Shown here piece after piece: positions 25,145 to 33,939 of a stretch of DNA of 64,000 bases. The DNA comes from Amycolatopsis dendrobii. GTDB taxonomy: Bacteria > Actinomycetota > Actinomycetes > Mycobacteriales > Pseudonocardiaceae. The position numbers and the translations under genes were made by a program. The notes beneath the pieces are model-generated. The model saw nothing but the letters and a program-made list of their open reading frames with translations. It was not told where the DNA came from and made no database searches. Positions within the stretch are counted from its first letter, which is position 1. The number at the start of each line of letters is the position of its first letter. The DNA lies in assembly GCF_014145675.1 (NCBI RefSeq), contig NZ_JACGZW010000001.1:620001-684000 (forward strand). Reading direction: 5' to 3'.

Positions 25145-26770
25145 GTGGCAGTGAGCGTGGCGGACGCCGATTCGGGCGTTTCGCACAAGACCAAGCGAAA
25201 GCGGGCGTGGAAGCCGTGGCTCGCGCGCGTCCTGGCGACGGCGGCGACGGGCTACGGCTACTACCTCAGCTTCGCGCCGCGCCCGCTGTGGTGGCTGGCC
25301 CCGATCGCGTTCGCCGCGTTCGCGCTGCTCCTTCGCGGGCGGTCGTTCCGCGGCGCGTTCGGGTACGGCTTCGTGTTCGGCATGGCGTTCTTCGTGCCGC
25401 TGCTGGTGTGGCTGCAGGACTTCCTCGGCCGCGACTTCGGGCCCTTGCCGTGGCTGGCGCTGTCGTTCGCGCTGTCGCTCTACTTCGGACTCGCCGGATG
25501 GCTGATCCGGGTCGTGGCGCGGCTGCCGCTGGCGCCGCTCTGGGGCGCGCTGGTGTTCATCGCGCTGGAGACGCCGCGCACGTGGTTCCCGTTCGGCGGG
25601 TTCCCGTGGGGCCGGGTCGCGTTCAGCCAGCCCGAGGGCGCGTTCCTGTCGCTCGCGTCGGTCGGCGGCGCGCCGCTGGTCGGTTTCGCCGTCGTGCTCA
25701 CCGGTTTCGGCCTAGCCGCGGTCGTCGCCCGGCTCTGGCGCACGCGCAAAGCCTGGGACCGCGCGCTGGTCTGGCCTGCCGTGCTCACCGTGCTTCCCGC
25801 CGCGGCCGGGCTCGCGATGTGGCCGACGATCGGCGCCGAGGCGCAGAACGGTTCGCTCACCGTCGGCTCCGTGCAGGGCAACGCTCCGGACATCGGCCTC
25901 GCTTTGCAGGGACAACGCGGCGTGCTGCGCGCGAACGCCCTCGCCGAAAGCGCCCGGCTGCTGCAGAAGGTCCAATCAGGACAGGCGCCGAAGCCGGATC
26001 TGCTGCTGTGGCCGGAAACCTCGACCCCGCTCGACGGCGACGACCCGGGCGTCGACCAGATGGTGTCGGCTTTCGGGGCCCCGGCGATCATCGGCGCGCT
26101 CGTGCGCACCCCGGACGGGGCGGCGGAGAACTCCGCGGTCGTCTGGGATCCGAACACCGGCCCGGGCCAGCGTTACGTCAAGCAGGATCTGGTGCCGTTC
26201 GGCGAATACGTGCCCGCGCGCGCCGTCGCGCGGCTGGTGACGCCGTTCATCGACGACACCCGCGACATGCGTCCCGGCGACGGCTCCAACGCGGCGCTGT
26301 CGGTCGCGGGGACGAAGATCGGCGTGTTCATCTGCTACGAATCGGCGTTCGACGCTCCCGCTCGCGACGCGGCCAATGCGGGCGGCGAACTGCTCGTCGT
26401 GCCGACCAACAACGCGTGGTACGGGCCGGGGGAGATGAGCTACCAGCAGCTGGCGATGGCGCGGCTGCGCGCGGTCGAGCACGGGCGCGCGGTGGTGGTG
26501 TCGGCGGTCTCCGGGGTGAGCGCGTTGGTCGCCCCGGACGGGACGATCACCAGCTCCACCGGGCTTTTCACGGCGGATGCCCTGGTCGGGCGCGTGCCGC
26601 TGCGCACGCAGACTACGCTGTCGGATCGAATCGGTGCGTGGACGGAGTACGGACTGCTGGCGTTGGCGATCGCGGGTGTCGCCGGCGGGTTCGTGCTCCG
26701 TTTTCGCACCCGGCGCAGTACCGGCAAGACAGTGACAACGGGGACCACAGCAGGGGAAGCGGCGGGCTGA
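25145..26770 (+). CDS. lnt: Apolipoprotein N-acyltransferase
   Basis: 541 residues from GTG at 25145. About six N-terminal membrane segments (residues 25-235) with the conserved [11 protein letters not shown] loop are followed by an extracytoplasmic nitrilase domain. The Glu-Lys-Cys triad is visible: Glu in LLWPETSTP (about 290), Lys in [14 protein letters not shown] (about 345) and Cys in FICYESAF (about 395). A C-terminal membrane segment precedes the tail. The enzyme adds the third acyl chain to the N-terminal cysteine of lipoproteins. It is followed by ppm1; in Mycobacterium tuberculosis the two are one polypeptide, here they are separate genes 23 bases apart. Confidence 0.93.
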   Translation: MAVSVADADSGVSHKTKRKRAWKPWLARVLATAATGYGYYLSFAPRPLWWLAPIAFAAFALLLRGRSFRGAFGYGFVFGMAFFVPLLVWLQDFLGRDFGPLPWLALSFALSLYFGLAGWLIRVVARLPLAPLWGALVFIALETPRTWFPFGGFPWGRVAFSQPEGAFLSLASVGGAPLVGFAVVLTGFGLAAVVARLWRTRKAWDRALVWPAVLTVLPAAAGLAMWPTIGAEAQNGSLTVGSVQGNAPDIGLALQGQRGVLRANALAESARLLQKVQSGQAPKPDLLLWPETSTPLDGDDPGVDQMVSAFGAPAIIGALVRTPDGAAENSAVVWDPNTGPGQRYVKQDLVPFGEYVPARAVARLVTPFIDDTRDMRPGDGSNAALSVAGTKIGVFICYESAFDAPARDAANAGGELLVVPTNNAWYGPGEMSYQQLAMARLRAVEHGRAVVVSAVSGVSALVAPDGTITSSTGLFTADALVGRVPLRTQTTLSDRIGAWTEYGLLALAIAGVAGGFVLRFRTRRSTGKTVTTGTTAGEAAG

Positions 26771-26793
26771 TCCGCCGGATGCGGAGGACACGG

Positions 26794-27561
26794 ATGGCGC
26801 AGGCGCCGCGGGGGGCCGAAACGATCGAACCGGTGCTGGTGGTGATCCCGACCTACAACGAGCGGGACAACCTCGGCCCGGTGCTGGACCGGCTCCACAA
26901 GGCACTCCCGGACGTCGACGTGCTCGTCGTCGACGACGGCAGCCCGGACGGCACCGGCGAACTGGCCGACGAGCGCGCGGCCGCCGACAAGCGGGTGCAC
27001 GTGCTGCACCGCACCGCGAAGGAAGGCCTCGGCAAGGCCTACATCGCCGGGTTCCATTGGGGGATGGAGCGCGGCTACGCGACGTTCGTGGAGATGGACG
27101 CCGACGGTTCGCACGCGCCGGAGGACCTGCCTCGGCTGCTGGACGCGGTCGGCGACGCGGACCTGTCGATCGGGTCGCGGTACGTGCCCGGCGGCAGCAC
27201 GGTGAACTGGCCGCTGCGCCGGACGCTGCTCTCGCGTGGGGCGAACCTGTACTCGCGGATCGCGCTCGGGATCAAGGTCGCGGACATGACCGCCGGGTTC
27301 CGCGCGTACCGCCGTCCGGTGCTGGAGAAGCTGGCGCTGAACGAGGTCGCCTCGCACGGCTACTGCTTCCAGATCGACCTCACGCGCCGCACCGCGGACG
27401 CCGGGTTCGACATCGTCGAGGTGCCGATCACCTTCACCGACCGGGAGATCGGCGTGTCGAAGATGAGCGGCGGCATCATGTCCGAGGCGTTCTTCCGGGT
27501 CGCGGAGTGGGGCGTGCAGCGCCGCCTGGCCCAGCTGAAGAAGCTGCTGGGCCGAGGCTGA
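26794..27561 (+). CDS. ppm1: Polyprenol monophosphomannose synthase
   Basis: 255 residues, ATG at 26794 with GGAGGA five bases upstream. A GT2 family glycosyltransferase: [22 protein letters not shown] (nucleotide-binding DD), [14 protein letters not shown] (DAD metal motif) and the [18 protein letters not shown] acceptor region are characteristic of dolichol-/polyprenol-phosphate mannose synthases without a membrane tail. It transfers mannose from GDP-mannose to polyprenyl phosphate on the cytoplasmic face, supplying lipomannan synthesis and protein O-mannosylation. Its pairing with lnt is conserved in actinobacteria and supports both calls. Confidence 0.93.
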   Translation: MAQAPRGAETIEPVLVVIPTYNERDNLGPVLDRLHKALPDVDVLVVDDGSPDGTGELADERAAADKRVHVLHRTAKEGLGKAYIAGFHWGMERGYATFVEMDADGSHAPEDLPRLLDAVGDADLSIGSRYVPGGSTVNWPLRRTLLSRGANLYSRIALGIKVADMTAGFRAYRRPVLEKLALNEVASHGYCFQIDLTRRTADAGFDIVEVPITFTDREIGVSKMSGGIMSEAFFRVAEWGVQRRLAQLKKLLGRG

Positions 27562-27564
27562 TCG

Positions 27565-28647
27565 CTACTTCAGCACGCGGTAGGTGAGGTGTTCGGCGCC
27601 CGGCGTCGACACCGCACCGAGCGCTTCAAGCCGCACCGGTCCGGGATTTCCCCCGGGGAACAACGGGGTTCCGCCGCCGAGGACGATCGGCGCGAGGTGG
27701 ATCCGGAGCACGTCCGCCAGTCCGGCGTGCAGGACCTGCGACGCGATCGACCCGCCGCCGATCACCATGACGTCCTTGCCGCCGGCTGCCGCGCGAGCCT
27801 GGGCGACCGCGTCCCCGAGGCCGCCGGTGGCGAACCGGAACCGTTCGCCCAGCCGGATCTTCTCCGGGCGGGCATGGGTGACGACGAACACCGGCGGTGC
27901 GGGGATCCGGTCCTCGCCCTCGCCGTAGCCGTCCTCGTCGGCCCAGCCGTCCGGGCTGTCCACGACGTCGAACATGGCGCGGCCCATGACCACCGCTCCG
28001 GTTTCGGTGAACGAGCGGTGCAGGATCTCCGCGTCGCGCGGCGTCGGGTCGGACACCCAGCCGTGCAGCGGTTCGCCGCCGATGCCGAGCCCGCGTCCGG
28101 GACCGGCTTCCGGCCCGGTGACGTAGCCGTCCAGCGACATCGAGATGTCCACGACCACGCGGCTCGCTCCCGGCTGCTCCGCGTCGCGCGCGAGTTCGTC
28201 GAGCCGGTCCATCGAATCGCGGATCCCGCGTTCCATCCCGCTCGCGACCATCGCGTCGCGGGCCTCGACGCTCGGGAACACCGACCGGGTCCGCAGCCGG
28301 GTCCGGCCGTCGACCTCCTCGAAGGTCAGGGTTTCCAGGCTGACCTGGCCGGGCGCGCCCTCGTACTCGAAGGTCTGGACTATCCGCTCGGCGCTGTCCA
28401 CGGCATGGAAGACGCCGCGGAAGAGATGCTCGCCGCCGTCGGTGTCGACGTGGACGTAGCGGTACGCCCCGCCGGAGTGCGCGTCGAACTCGAGGAGCCG
28501 CATTTCGACGTCGCGCGGGCCGAGCCAGCGGGAGATCAGGTCAGGGTCGGTGTAGGCGCGGAAGAGCCGCGCGGGCGTCGTGTCGAAATCGCGGACGATC
28601 TCGATGAACGGGCTGCCGGGCTGGGCGGTGATGGTGGTCGGGTTCAT
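27565..28647 (-). CDS. SRPBCC (AHSA1) domain fused to RibD-like reductase domain
   Basis: 360 residues from ATG at 28647, which overlaps the stop of the ArsR gene (ATGA). Residues 1-155 are an AHSA1/activator-type START fold (VRDFDTTPARLFRAYTDPDL, SRWLGPRDVEM, GGAYRYVHVDTDG, GMERGIRDSMDRLDEL). After a short linker, residues 165-360 are a dihydrofolate reductase-like RibD C-terminal domain (RVVVDISMSLDGYVTG, VMVIGGGSIASQVLHAGLAD, LHLAPIVLGGG type). The two are usually neighbouring genes in such ArsR operons; here they are one protein. Function unknown; probably an NADPH-linked reductase with a ligand-binding module, controlled by the ArsR protein. Confidence 0.85.
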   Translation of the reverse strand: MNPTTITAQPGSPFIEIVRDFDTTPARLFRAYTDPDLISRWLGPRDVEMRLLEFDAHSGGAYRYVHVDTDGGEHLFRGVFHAVDSAERIVQTFEYEGAPGQVSLETLTFEEVDGRTRLRTRSVFPSVEARDAMVASGMERGIRDSMDRLDELARDAEQPGASRVVVDISMSLDGYVTGPEAGPGRGLGIGGEPLHGWVSDPTPRDAEILHRSFTETGAVVMGRAMFDVVDSPDGWADEDGYGEGEDRIPAPPVFVVTHARPEKIRLGERFRFATGGLGDAVAQARAAAGGKDVMVIGGGSIASQVLHAGLADVLRIHLAPIVLGGGTPLFPGGNPGPVRLEALGAVSTPGAEHLTYRVLK

Positions 28648-28988
28648 CGGTCCTGCTCCTTGGTCTCTTCGAGAAGGCTGTCGAGGCGGCGGAACTCGCG
28701 TTCGCGGGTCAGCCGGTAGGTGTCGATCCAGCTGGTCAGCTCTTCGAGAGCGGCGGCGTTGAGGTGGCACGGGCGGCGCTGGCCGTCGCGGCTGCGCGTG
28801 ATGAGCCCGGCCGCCTCCAGCACCTGGACGTGCCGGGACACGGCTTGCTTCGTCACCGGGAACGGCTCGGCGAGTTCGTTCACCGTGGCTTCCCCGCGCG
28901 ACAGCCGGGCGACGAGCGCGCGCCGGATCGGGTCGCCCAGCGCGGTGAACGCCCGGTCCAGCCGGTCGTCGACGTTGTCAACGGTCAT
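28644..28988 (-). CDS. ArsR family winged-helix regulator
   Basis: 114 residues from ATG at 28988 (a TTG at 28997 is possible). The core is FTALGDPIRRALVARLSRGEATVNELAEPFPVTKQAVSRHVQVLEAAGLI, a standard ArsR winged helix. No metal-binding cysteine pair is seen, as in the non-metal SRPBCC-linked subgroup. It is the first gene of a two-gene operon with the SRPBCC-RibD fusion and probably autoregulates through the direct repeat just upstream. Confidence 0.88.
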   Translation of the reverse strand: MTVDNVDDRLDRAFTALGDPIRRALVARLSRGEATVNELAEPFPVTKQAVSRHVQVLEAAGLITRSRDGQRRPCHLNAAALEELTSWIDTYRLTREREFRRLDSLLEETKEQDR

Positions 28989-29013
28989 CTTTATCAACCG
29001 ATCTCTTTATCAA
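28988..29013 (-). promoter_or_regulatory. Direct repeat at the ArsR start, putative operator
   Basis: TCTTTATCAA occurs at 28988-28997 and again at 29004-29013, a 16-base period, over the promoter/start region of the ArsR gene. Likely autoregulatory operator half-sites. Confidence 0.45.
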
Positions 29014-29067
29014 GCAGTACGTTGACAATAAGCCCGTCGCGTCGCCAGGGCAAGAGCCCGGCGGGTT

Positions 29068-29505
29068 TCAGATCTTGCGCACCGAGGTCGTCTCGACGTC
29101 GGCTGCCGCGCCGTTCGCCGCGACCGGCGTGAGCGGCGGGATCGGCTGCCCGGACTCGTCGACGAGCACGGAGTGGTCTTCGCCGGGGGAGAAGGCGTGC
29201 CGCTCGCCCCACTGCCGGAGGGCGACGACGACGGTGAACAGGTCGCGTCCGGCCGGCGTGAGCGAGTAGACCTGCCGTTTGCCCGATTCCGCGGTCCGCC
29301 GGTCGAGGACGCCGCGTTCGACGAGGCGGCGCAGCCGGTCGGTGAGGATGTTGCGGGCGATGCCGGTGCGCTGCTGGAAGTCGGTGAACGCCCGCGCGCC
29401 GTCCATCGCGTCGCGGACGATCAGCAGGCTCCACCGGTCGCCGACGAGGTCGAGGGTGCGCGCCACCGGGCACGTCGGGTCGGTCCAGGCCGGGGTGTCG
29501 CCCAC
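29068..29505 (-). CDS. HxlR family transcriptional regulator
   Basis: 145 residues. GTG at 29505 is chosen because GAGGAGG lies upstream at a suitable distance; the open frame extends to an ATG at 29544 without a ribosome-binding site. The signature CPVARTLDLVGDRWSLLIVRDAMDGARAF with the N-terminal cysteine, then RTGIARNILTDRLRRLVERGVLDRR, is a classical HxlR winged helix. The Cys may sense aldehydes or redox stress, as in HxlR and HypR. Divergent from an MFS exporter 89 bases away, a frequent regulator-efflux pairing. Confidence 0.88.
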   Translation of the reverse strand: MGDTPAWTDPTCPVARTLDLVGDRWSLLIVRDAMDGARAFTDFQQRTGIARNILTDRLRRLVERGVLDRRTAESGKRQVYSLTPAGRDLFTVVVALRQWGERHAFSPGEDHSVLVDESGQPIPPLTPVAANGAAADVETTSVRKI

Positions 29506-29593
29506 GATCGCGTGCCTCCTCGATGAGTTGCTCTTTGAAACCATTCTGCCGTACGGTGCGATTAGTTGCAATTCGCTACTGATTGGGGGACTC

Positions 29594-30793
29594 ATGGGCC
29601 TCGCCACGGGCCGCCGGACGGTGTTCGCCGCGGTGTGTGCGGTCGCCGTCGCGAGCATTTACGCCGCTCAGCCGGTCCTGGCCGAGATCGGCGCGGACCT
29701 GGGCGTGCCGGACGCGAGCCTGGGCTGGATCGTCGCCGCCGGGCAACTCGGCTACCTCGCCGGTCTCGCCGCGCTCGTCCCGCTGGGCGACCTCGCCGAC
29801 CGCCGCAAGCTCATCGCCGCACACCTGCTGCTGACCGCCGTCGGGGCCGGAATCGCCGCAGCCGCAAGCCAAACCTGGCTGCTGCTGACCGGATTGGCGC
29901 TCGCGGGCCTGTTCGCGGTGGTCGTGCAGACGACGGTCGCCTACGCCGCCGCACTGTCCACTTCGGAGGAACGCGGACGCACCCTCGGCGCCGTGACCTC
30001 CGGGGTGGTCATCGGCATCCTGGGCGCCCGCGTCGCAGCCGGCGCGCTGGCCGGACTGTGGGGGTGGCGCAGCGTCTACGTCGCGCTCGCGGTGCTGCTG
30101 GCGGCGCTCGCCGGTCTCGCGCTGAAGACGATGCCGCCGGATCCGCGCCGCGACGGCACGACGTACCGGCAGGTGCTGAGCTCGCTCGGCGGGCTGTTCC
30201 GGGAGCCGCTGTTCCTCTCGCGGGGACTCATCGCGTTCTTCCTGTTCGCGTCGTTCGGCGCGTTGTGGAGCGGTCTGTCGCTGCCGCTCGCCGCCGCCCC
30301 GTGGAATTTGAGCACCGCGCAGATCGGTCTCTTCGGGCTGGTCGGCTTGGCAGGTGCGCTCGGGGCGGCCCGCGCGGGACGTTGGGCGGACAGGGGACAC
30401 GCGGGACTCGTCACCGGCGGAGCGCTGGTCCTGCTGGCGGTGTCGTGGCTCGCGGTCGGGCAGCCGTCGCTGTGGCTGCTGGGGCTGGGCGTGCTGGTGC
30501 TCGATTTCGCCGTGCAGGCGGTGCATGTCAGCAATCAGCACCTGCTCACCGCAGTGCATCCGGACCGCACCAGCAGCGTCATCGGCGGCTACATGATCTT
30601 CTACTCGCTCGGCTCCGCGCTGGGCGCGGCCGCGACGACCACCGCCTTCGCGGCGGCGGGCTGGACCGGCTCCAGCGTCCTGGGCGCTGCATTTGCCGGC
30701 TGTGCGTTCGCAGCGTGGGCCGCTGCCCGGCGGTTCACCGCGGAAGCGCGGCCGACGCCCGCGAGGGCTAGCCGAATCGGGTGCGGCAAGTAG
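29594..30793 (+). CDS. MFS transporter, drug/metabolite efflux type
   Basis: 399 residues, about 12 hydrophobic helices. Motif A is PLGDLADRRKLIAAHLLLT between helices 2 and 3, with a second copy AGRWADRGHAGLV in the middle; helix 1 is VAVASIYAAQPVLAEIG, typical of DHA1-type exporters (YnfM/AraJ-like). Start at 29594 behind TTGGGGGA. Divergent from the HxlR regulator, which probably represses it until an electrophile or drug appears. Ends at a 27-base hairpin. Substrate not assignable. Confidence 0.87.
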   Translation: MGLATGRRTVFAAVCAVAVASIYAAQPVLAEIGADLGVPDASLGWIVAAGQLGYLAGLAALVPLGDLADRRKLIAAHLLLTAVGAGIAAAASQTWLLLTGLALAGLFAVVVQTTVAYAAALSTSEERGRTLGAVTSGVVIGILGARVAAGALAGLWGWRSVYVALAVLLAALAGLALKTMPPDPRRDGTTYRQVLSSLGGLFREPLFLSRGLIAFFLFASFGALWSGLSLPLAAAPWNLSTAQIGLFGLVGLAGALGAARAGRWADRGHAGLVTGGALVLLAVSWLAVGQPSLWLLGLGVLVLDFAVQAVHVSNQHLLTAVHPDRTSSVIGGYMIFYSLGSALGAAATTTAFAAAGWTGSSVLGAAFAGCAFAAWAAARRFTAEARPTPARASRIGCGK

Positions 30794-30848
30794 GTGGCTC
30801 GTGAGTGTTGGCGCCGGTTCTAACCGGCGCCAACACTCACGAGCCACC
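30793..30848. terminator. Very long perfect hairpin between convergent genes
   Basis: A 27-base perfect inverted repeat with a two-base CT loop; the left arm contains GTGGCTCGTGAGTGTTGG. It begins at the last base of the MFS stop codon. Like the 9306-9352 hairpin it lies between convergent genes and contains GTGAG at its outer part. Confidence 0.85.
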
Positions 30849-30857
30849 GCAGGACGC

Positions 30858-30896
30858 GGAACGGCCCCCGCGGGGGGAGGTCGCGGGGGCCGTTCC
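30858..30896 (-). terminator. Hairpin terminator after rbpA
   Basis: GGAACGGCCCCCGCG at 30858-30872 pairs perfectly with 30882-30896. It lies 35 bases downstream of the rbpA stop. Confidence 0.85.
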
Positions 30897-30930
30897 TGTT
30901 CGGTGGTGGGAGCCAGCTACTGGCCGAGGC

Positions 30931-31278
30931 TCAAGCGGACCGGCTGGTCCGGCGTCCCTTGAGCTCGGCGAGACGTTCGTTCAGCAGGTCCTCGAGCTCG
31001 GGGATGGAGCGGCGCTCCAGCAGCATGTCCCAGTGGGTCCTGGGGGGCTTGACCTTTTTTTGCTCGGGCTGCCCGCCGTCGACGATCTCGGATTCGCTGC
31101 CGTGCAGGCGGCACTCCCACACCGTCGGGATCTCGGCGTCGTCGGAGAACGGCACCTCGAACTCGTGGTTCTTGGGGCAGGAGTAGCGCACGGTACGGCG
31201 CGGAGCGAGGTCGTGATTGCGGTCGGTCTCGTAGCTGACCGCTCCCAGCCGGCTTCCACGGAGAACACGGTCGGCCAT
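30931..31278 (-). CDS. rbpA: RNA polymerase-binding protein RbpA
   Basis: 115 residues. The conserved N-terminal tail (ADRVLRGSRLGAVSYETDR), the zinc-ribbon-like core (YSCPKNHEFEVPF, WECRLHG), the basic linker and the sigma-interaction domain (KPPRTHWDMLLERRSIPELEDLLNERL) are all in order. RbpA binds RNA polymerase and the principal sigma factor and stabilises open complexes in actinobacteria; it also affects basal rifampicin tolerance. Its promoter region holds a perfect SigR-type element at 31335-31360, so it is probably induced by disulfide stress as in Streptomyces. Confidence 0.96.
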   Translation of the reverse strand: MADRVLRGSRLGAVSYETDRNHDLAPRRTVRYSCPKNHEFEVPFSDDAEIPTVWECRLHGSESEIVDGGQPEQKKVKPPRTHWDMLLERRSIPELEDLLNERLAELKGRRTSRSA

Positions 31279-31334
31279 AGTGGGATTCCTTTCAGTCAGC
31301 TCCGGGTGGAGCCAGGGTGATGCTCACCCTATGC

Positions 31335-31360
31335 AACGAACGAGGCATCCGAGGGATTCC
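31335..31360 (-). promoter_or_regulatory. SigR-type promoter of rbpA
   Basis: On the minus strand GGAAT (31360-31356), 18 bases, then GTT (31337-31335) match the SigR consensus GGAAT-N18-GTT exactly, about 57 bases upstream of the rbpA start. In Streptomyces coelicolor rbpA is a known SigR target. Confidence 0.8.
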
Positions 31361-31504
31361 CGGCACACCATGTCGCTGCTCACGATGAGCTGCGTCACCC
31401 GTGGTCTTCAGCTTCCTCCAGAGGGAGTCGTTTCGCCCTCTGACGTGACGCGGATACCGCCTTCTTAGTGCGGATATCCCCCAGTCGGGCTAGTTAGGTT
31501 AGCT

Positions 31505-32266
31505 CTAGGACAACCGTAACTGACCGTGCTGGGCGGCAGCGGGTCCCAGATCCCCTGAGCGGAAGTGGCGACGGCACAGTACCTGATAACGGACCGTGAC
31601 CGTTTCGGCATCAGACCGTGCTGAAGCTGAAGGTTCAACTACGGAGTGTTCGGTATCTGCCACCACAACGGTGTCTCCGTCACGGAGAATCACGTCGTCG
31701 CGGACCCGCGCGTTGAACCGGCCGGGCAGCCCGCACCAGCAGAGCACCTCGACCTGGACCGGTTGGAGCTCGTCGGCGATCTCGAACAGCCGCCCCGCCC
31801 CGGGGAACAGCCTGCTGCGGAAGTCGGTCGCGATGCCGAAGCAGTAGACGTCGATGCCCGCCTCGTCGGCGAGTTCGGCGAGCTGGTCGACCTGGGCGGG
31901 GGAGAGGAACTGCGCCTCGTCCACGATCACGTAGTCCACGTGCTGCCCGCGCGCCCACTGCTCGCGCACCAGATCCCGCAGGTCGGTGCCGGTCGCGACC
32001 TCCGTCGCCCGCCGCGCGATGCCGATCCGGCTGGTGATCTGCGGCGCGCCGGACCGGTCGTGGCGGACCAGCACGAGACCGCGGCGGCCCTGGCGCGCGT
32101 GGTTGTGGTCGATCTGCAGCGCGAGCGTCGACTTCCCGCAGTCCATCGGGCCGTAGCAGAACTTCAGCCGTCCCCGGGCCGGACCGTTGCGCCGGGCCCC
32201 GGCGGGCGGGGCCGCGGAAAGCGCGTCGGTGGGGTCGTCGAGCACAACGTCGTCTGCAGCGGTCAC
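31505..32266 (-). CDS. tdk: Thymidine kinase
   Basis: 253 residues from GTG at 32266. Type II thymidine kinase features: Walker A YGPMDCGKSTLALQ, the DEAQF catalytic motif in VIVDEAQFLSPAQVDQLAELAD, and the lasso/zinc region with cysteines in LCWCGLPGRFNARV and a further Cys-His pair in LCRRHF. It phosphorylates deoxythymidine for nucleotide salvage. A 30-residue N-terminal tail precedes the kinase domain and the C-terminus is somewhat extended. It lies 22 bases downstream of the Atg22-like permease gene on the same strand, with the intervening stretch too short for a separate promoter, so co-transcription is likely. Confidence 0.93.
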   Translation of the reverse strand: MTAADDVVLDDPTDALSAAPPAGARRNGPARGRLKFCYGPMDCGKSTLALQIDHNHARQGRRGLVLVRHDRSGAPQITSRIGIARRATEVATGTDLRDLVREQWARGQHVDYVIVDEAQFLSPAQVDQLAELADEAGIDVYCFGIATDFRSRLFPGAGRLFEIADELQPVQVEVLCWCGLPGRFNARVRDDVILRDGDTVVVADTEHSVVEPSASARSDAETVTVRYQVLCRRHFRSGDLGPAAAQHGQLRLS

Positions 32267-32288
32267 GACGACCGACCCTATCTGGGCC

Positions 32289-33689
32289 TCACAGCACCTC
32301 CGGCGGACGGTTGCCGGCGGCCGCGATGGCGCGCCGCACCGGCACCAGCGCGACGAACACGAACCCGAGCACGAAGAACACCACGAGCGCGATGATCGCC
32401 AGCCGGAACGACCCGGTCGCCTGCCCGACCCCGGCGAACACCAGCGGCCCGAGCCACGACGTGCCCTTCTCGCCGACGACGTAAAGCGAGTAGTACTGCG
32501 CGTCCTTCCCGGCCGGGATCATCTGGCTGAACAACGACCTGGCCAGCGCGTTCGTCCCGCCCAGCACGAGCCCGATCCCGATCGCCACGGCGAAGAACTG
32601 CAACGGCTGCCTCGGCTGCACGAAGTACGCCCCGCCGAGGACCACGCCCCACAGCACGAGGCTGACCAGGATCGTCCACTTCGCGCCGAGGCGTCGCGCG
32701 AGCAGGCCGTGCAGGACGCCGCCCGCGTAGGCGAGGAACTGGATCACCAGCACCGTGATGATCAACACCTCGTCGGAGAACCGCAGCTCGTCCTTCCCGT
32801 ACTGCGCCGAGACTGTGACGACCGTGTTGATGCCGTCCGCGAAGAGGAGGTAGCTGCCGAGGAAGGCGAGCGTGAGCGGATACGCCTTCGCTTCGCCGAG
32901 CGTCTGGCGAAGTTCGCGGAAACCGGCCCGCAGCACCGAGACGCCACGCGCAGTCGCCGTCGGCACGTGGATGCGGGGCAGCCGGCGCAGGGTCGGGACG
33001 GTGAATACGGCCCACCAGATGCCCGAGGTCAGGAAGCAGATGCGCACGGCGAGACCGGTGTCGATGCCGAGGGACTCGCGGCTGAGGTAGAAGGCGAGCT
33101 GCAGCGCGAGCGCGAGTCCGCCGCCGAGATAGCCGAACGCCCAGCCCTTGGCCGACACGTCGTCGCGCTCGTCCGGCGTCGCGATGTCCACCAGGAACGA
33201 GTAGTAGACGACCAGCGAACCGCCGTACCCGATGTTCGCGAGGATGAACAGCGCCGCGCCCAGCTGCCAGTCCGAACCGGCCATGAAGAACATCAGCGCC
33301 GACGCCGCCGCGCCGAGCACGGCGAACCCGCCGAGGATCTTGCGCTTGTTGCGGCTGCGGTCGGCCACCGCGCCCGCGATCGGCAGCACCAGGACCTGCA
33401 CGATCGTCGCCACCGACAGCAGATAGCCCCACAGCGAGCCGGCGGGGAAGTGGAGGCCGAACAGCGACACGTCGCAGTGGTTGAGCTTGTCGTCCGCACC
33501 GGACGCGTTGAGACAAGCCCTGTCCCCGTTAAGGGTGATGTTCTGCTTCGCGTCCGCGGCCGCGACGGTGCTCATGTACAGCGCCCCGAACACTGTCGTG
33601 ACCGACGAATAGAACGGCGAGTTGGCCCAGTCGTAGAAGTACCAGCCCCACCGCTCCCGCTTGCTGTCCCGGGTCTCGGCCAGCGTCAT
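32289..33689 (-). CDS. Atg22/UMF1-like MFS permease
   Basis: 466 residues. WGWYFYDWANSPFYSSVTTVFGALYM at the start is the signature of the Atg22-like (UMF) branch of the major facilitator superfamily, followed by about 11-12 hydrophobic helices and the loop IAGAVADRSRNKRKIL. In fungi Atg22 exports amino acids from the vacuole; bacterial members are uncharacterised integral membrane proteins. The external loop after helix 1 (TLNGDRACLNASGADDKLNHCDV) contains two cysteines that could form a disulfide. Upstream of thymidine kinase on the same strand. Confidence 0.85.
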   Translation of the reverse strand: MTLAETRDSKRERWGWYFYDWANSPFYSSVTTVFGALYMSTVAAADAKQNITLNGDRACLNASGADDKLNHCDVSLFGLHFPAGSLWGYLLSVATIVQVLVLPIAGAVADRSRNKRKILGGFAVLGAAASALMFFMAGSDWQLGAALFILANIGYGGSLVVYYSFLVDIATPDERDDVSAKGWAFGYLGGGLALALQLAFYLSRESLGIDTGLAVRICFLTSGIWWAVFTVPTLRRLPRIHVPTATARGVSVLRAGFRELRQTLGEAKAYPLTLAFLGSYLLFADGINTVVTVSAQYGKDELRFSDEVLIITVLVIQFLAYAGGVLHGLLARRLGAKWTILVSLVLWGVVLGGAYFVQPRQPLQFFAVAIGIGLVLGGTNALARSLFSQMIPAGKDAQYYSLYVVGEKGTSWLGPLVFAGVGQATGSFRLAIIALVVFFVLGFVFVALVPVRRAIAAAGNRPPEVL

Positions 33690-33939
33690 CCACGACTCCT
33701 CGAATCAGGGCGAATCTCCAGGTCGCGCCGGACATTACTGCCGCGAGGGCAACGGGTACCGCCGAAGGGGGCAAACCGTGTCCGGTTCGTCGCTTCCGGT
33801 TTCCGCCGCGCCGTGCGGCGCACCGCGCGACACGCCGGGCCGGGCGTGTCGCTCCCGGGATTTCCGGGCGTGTCATGTGAGACTGCTGTGTGTGGTGTGA
33901 CTCTTGTGGTCGATGGGTCACGTGCTTAGTGTGCGTGGC

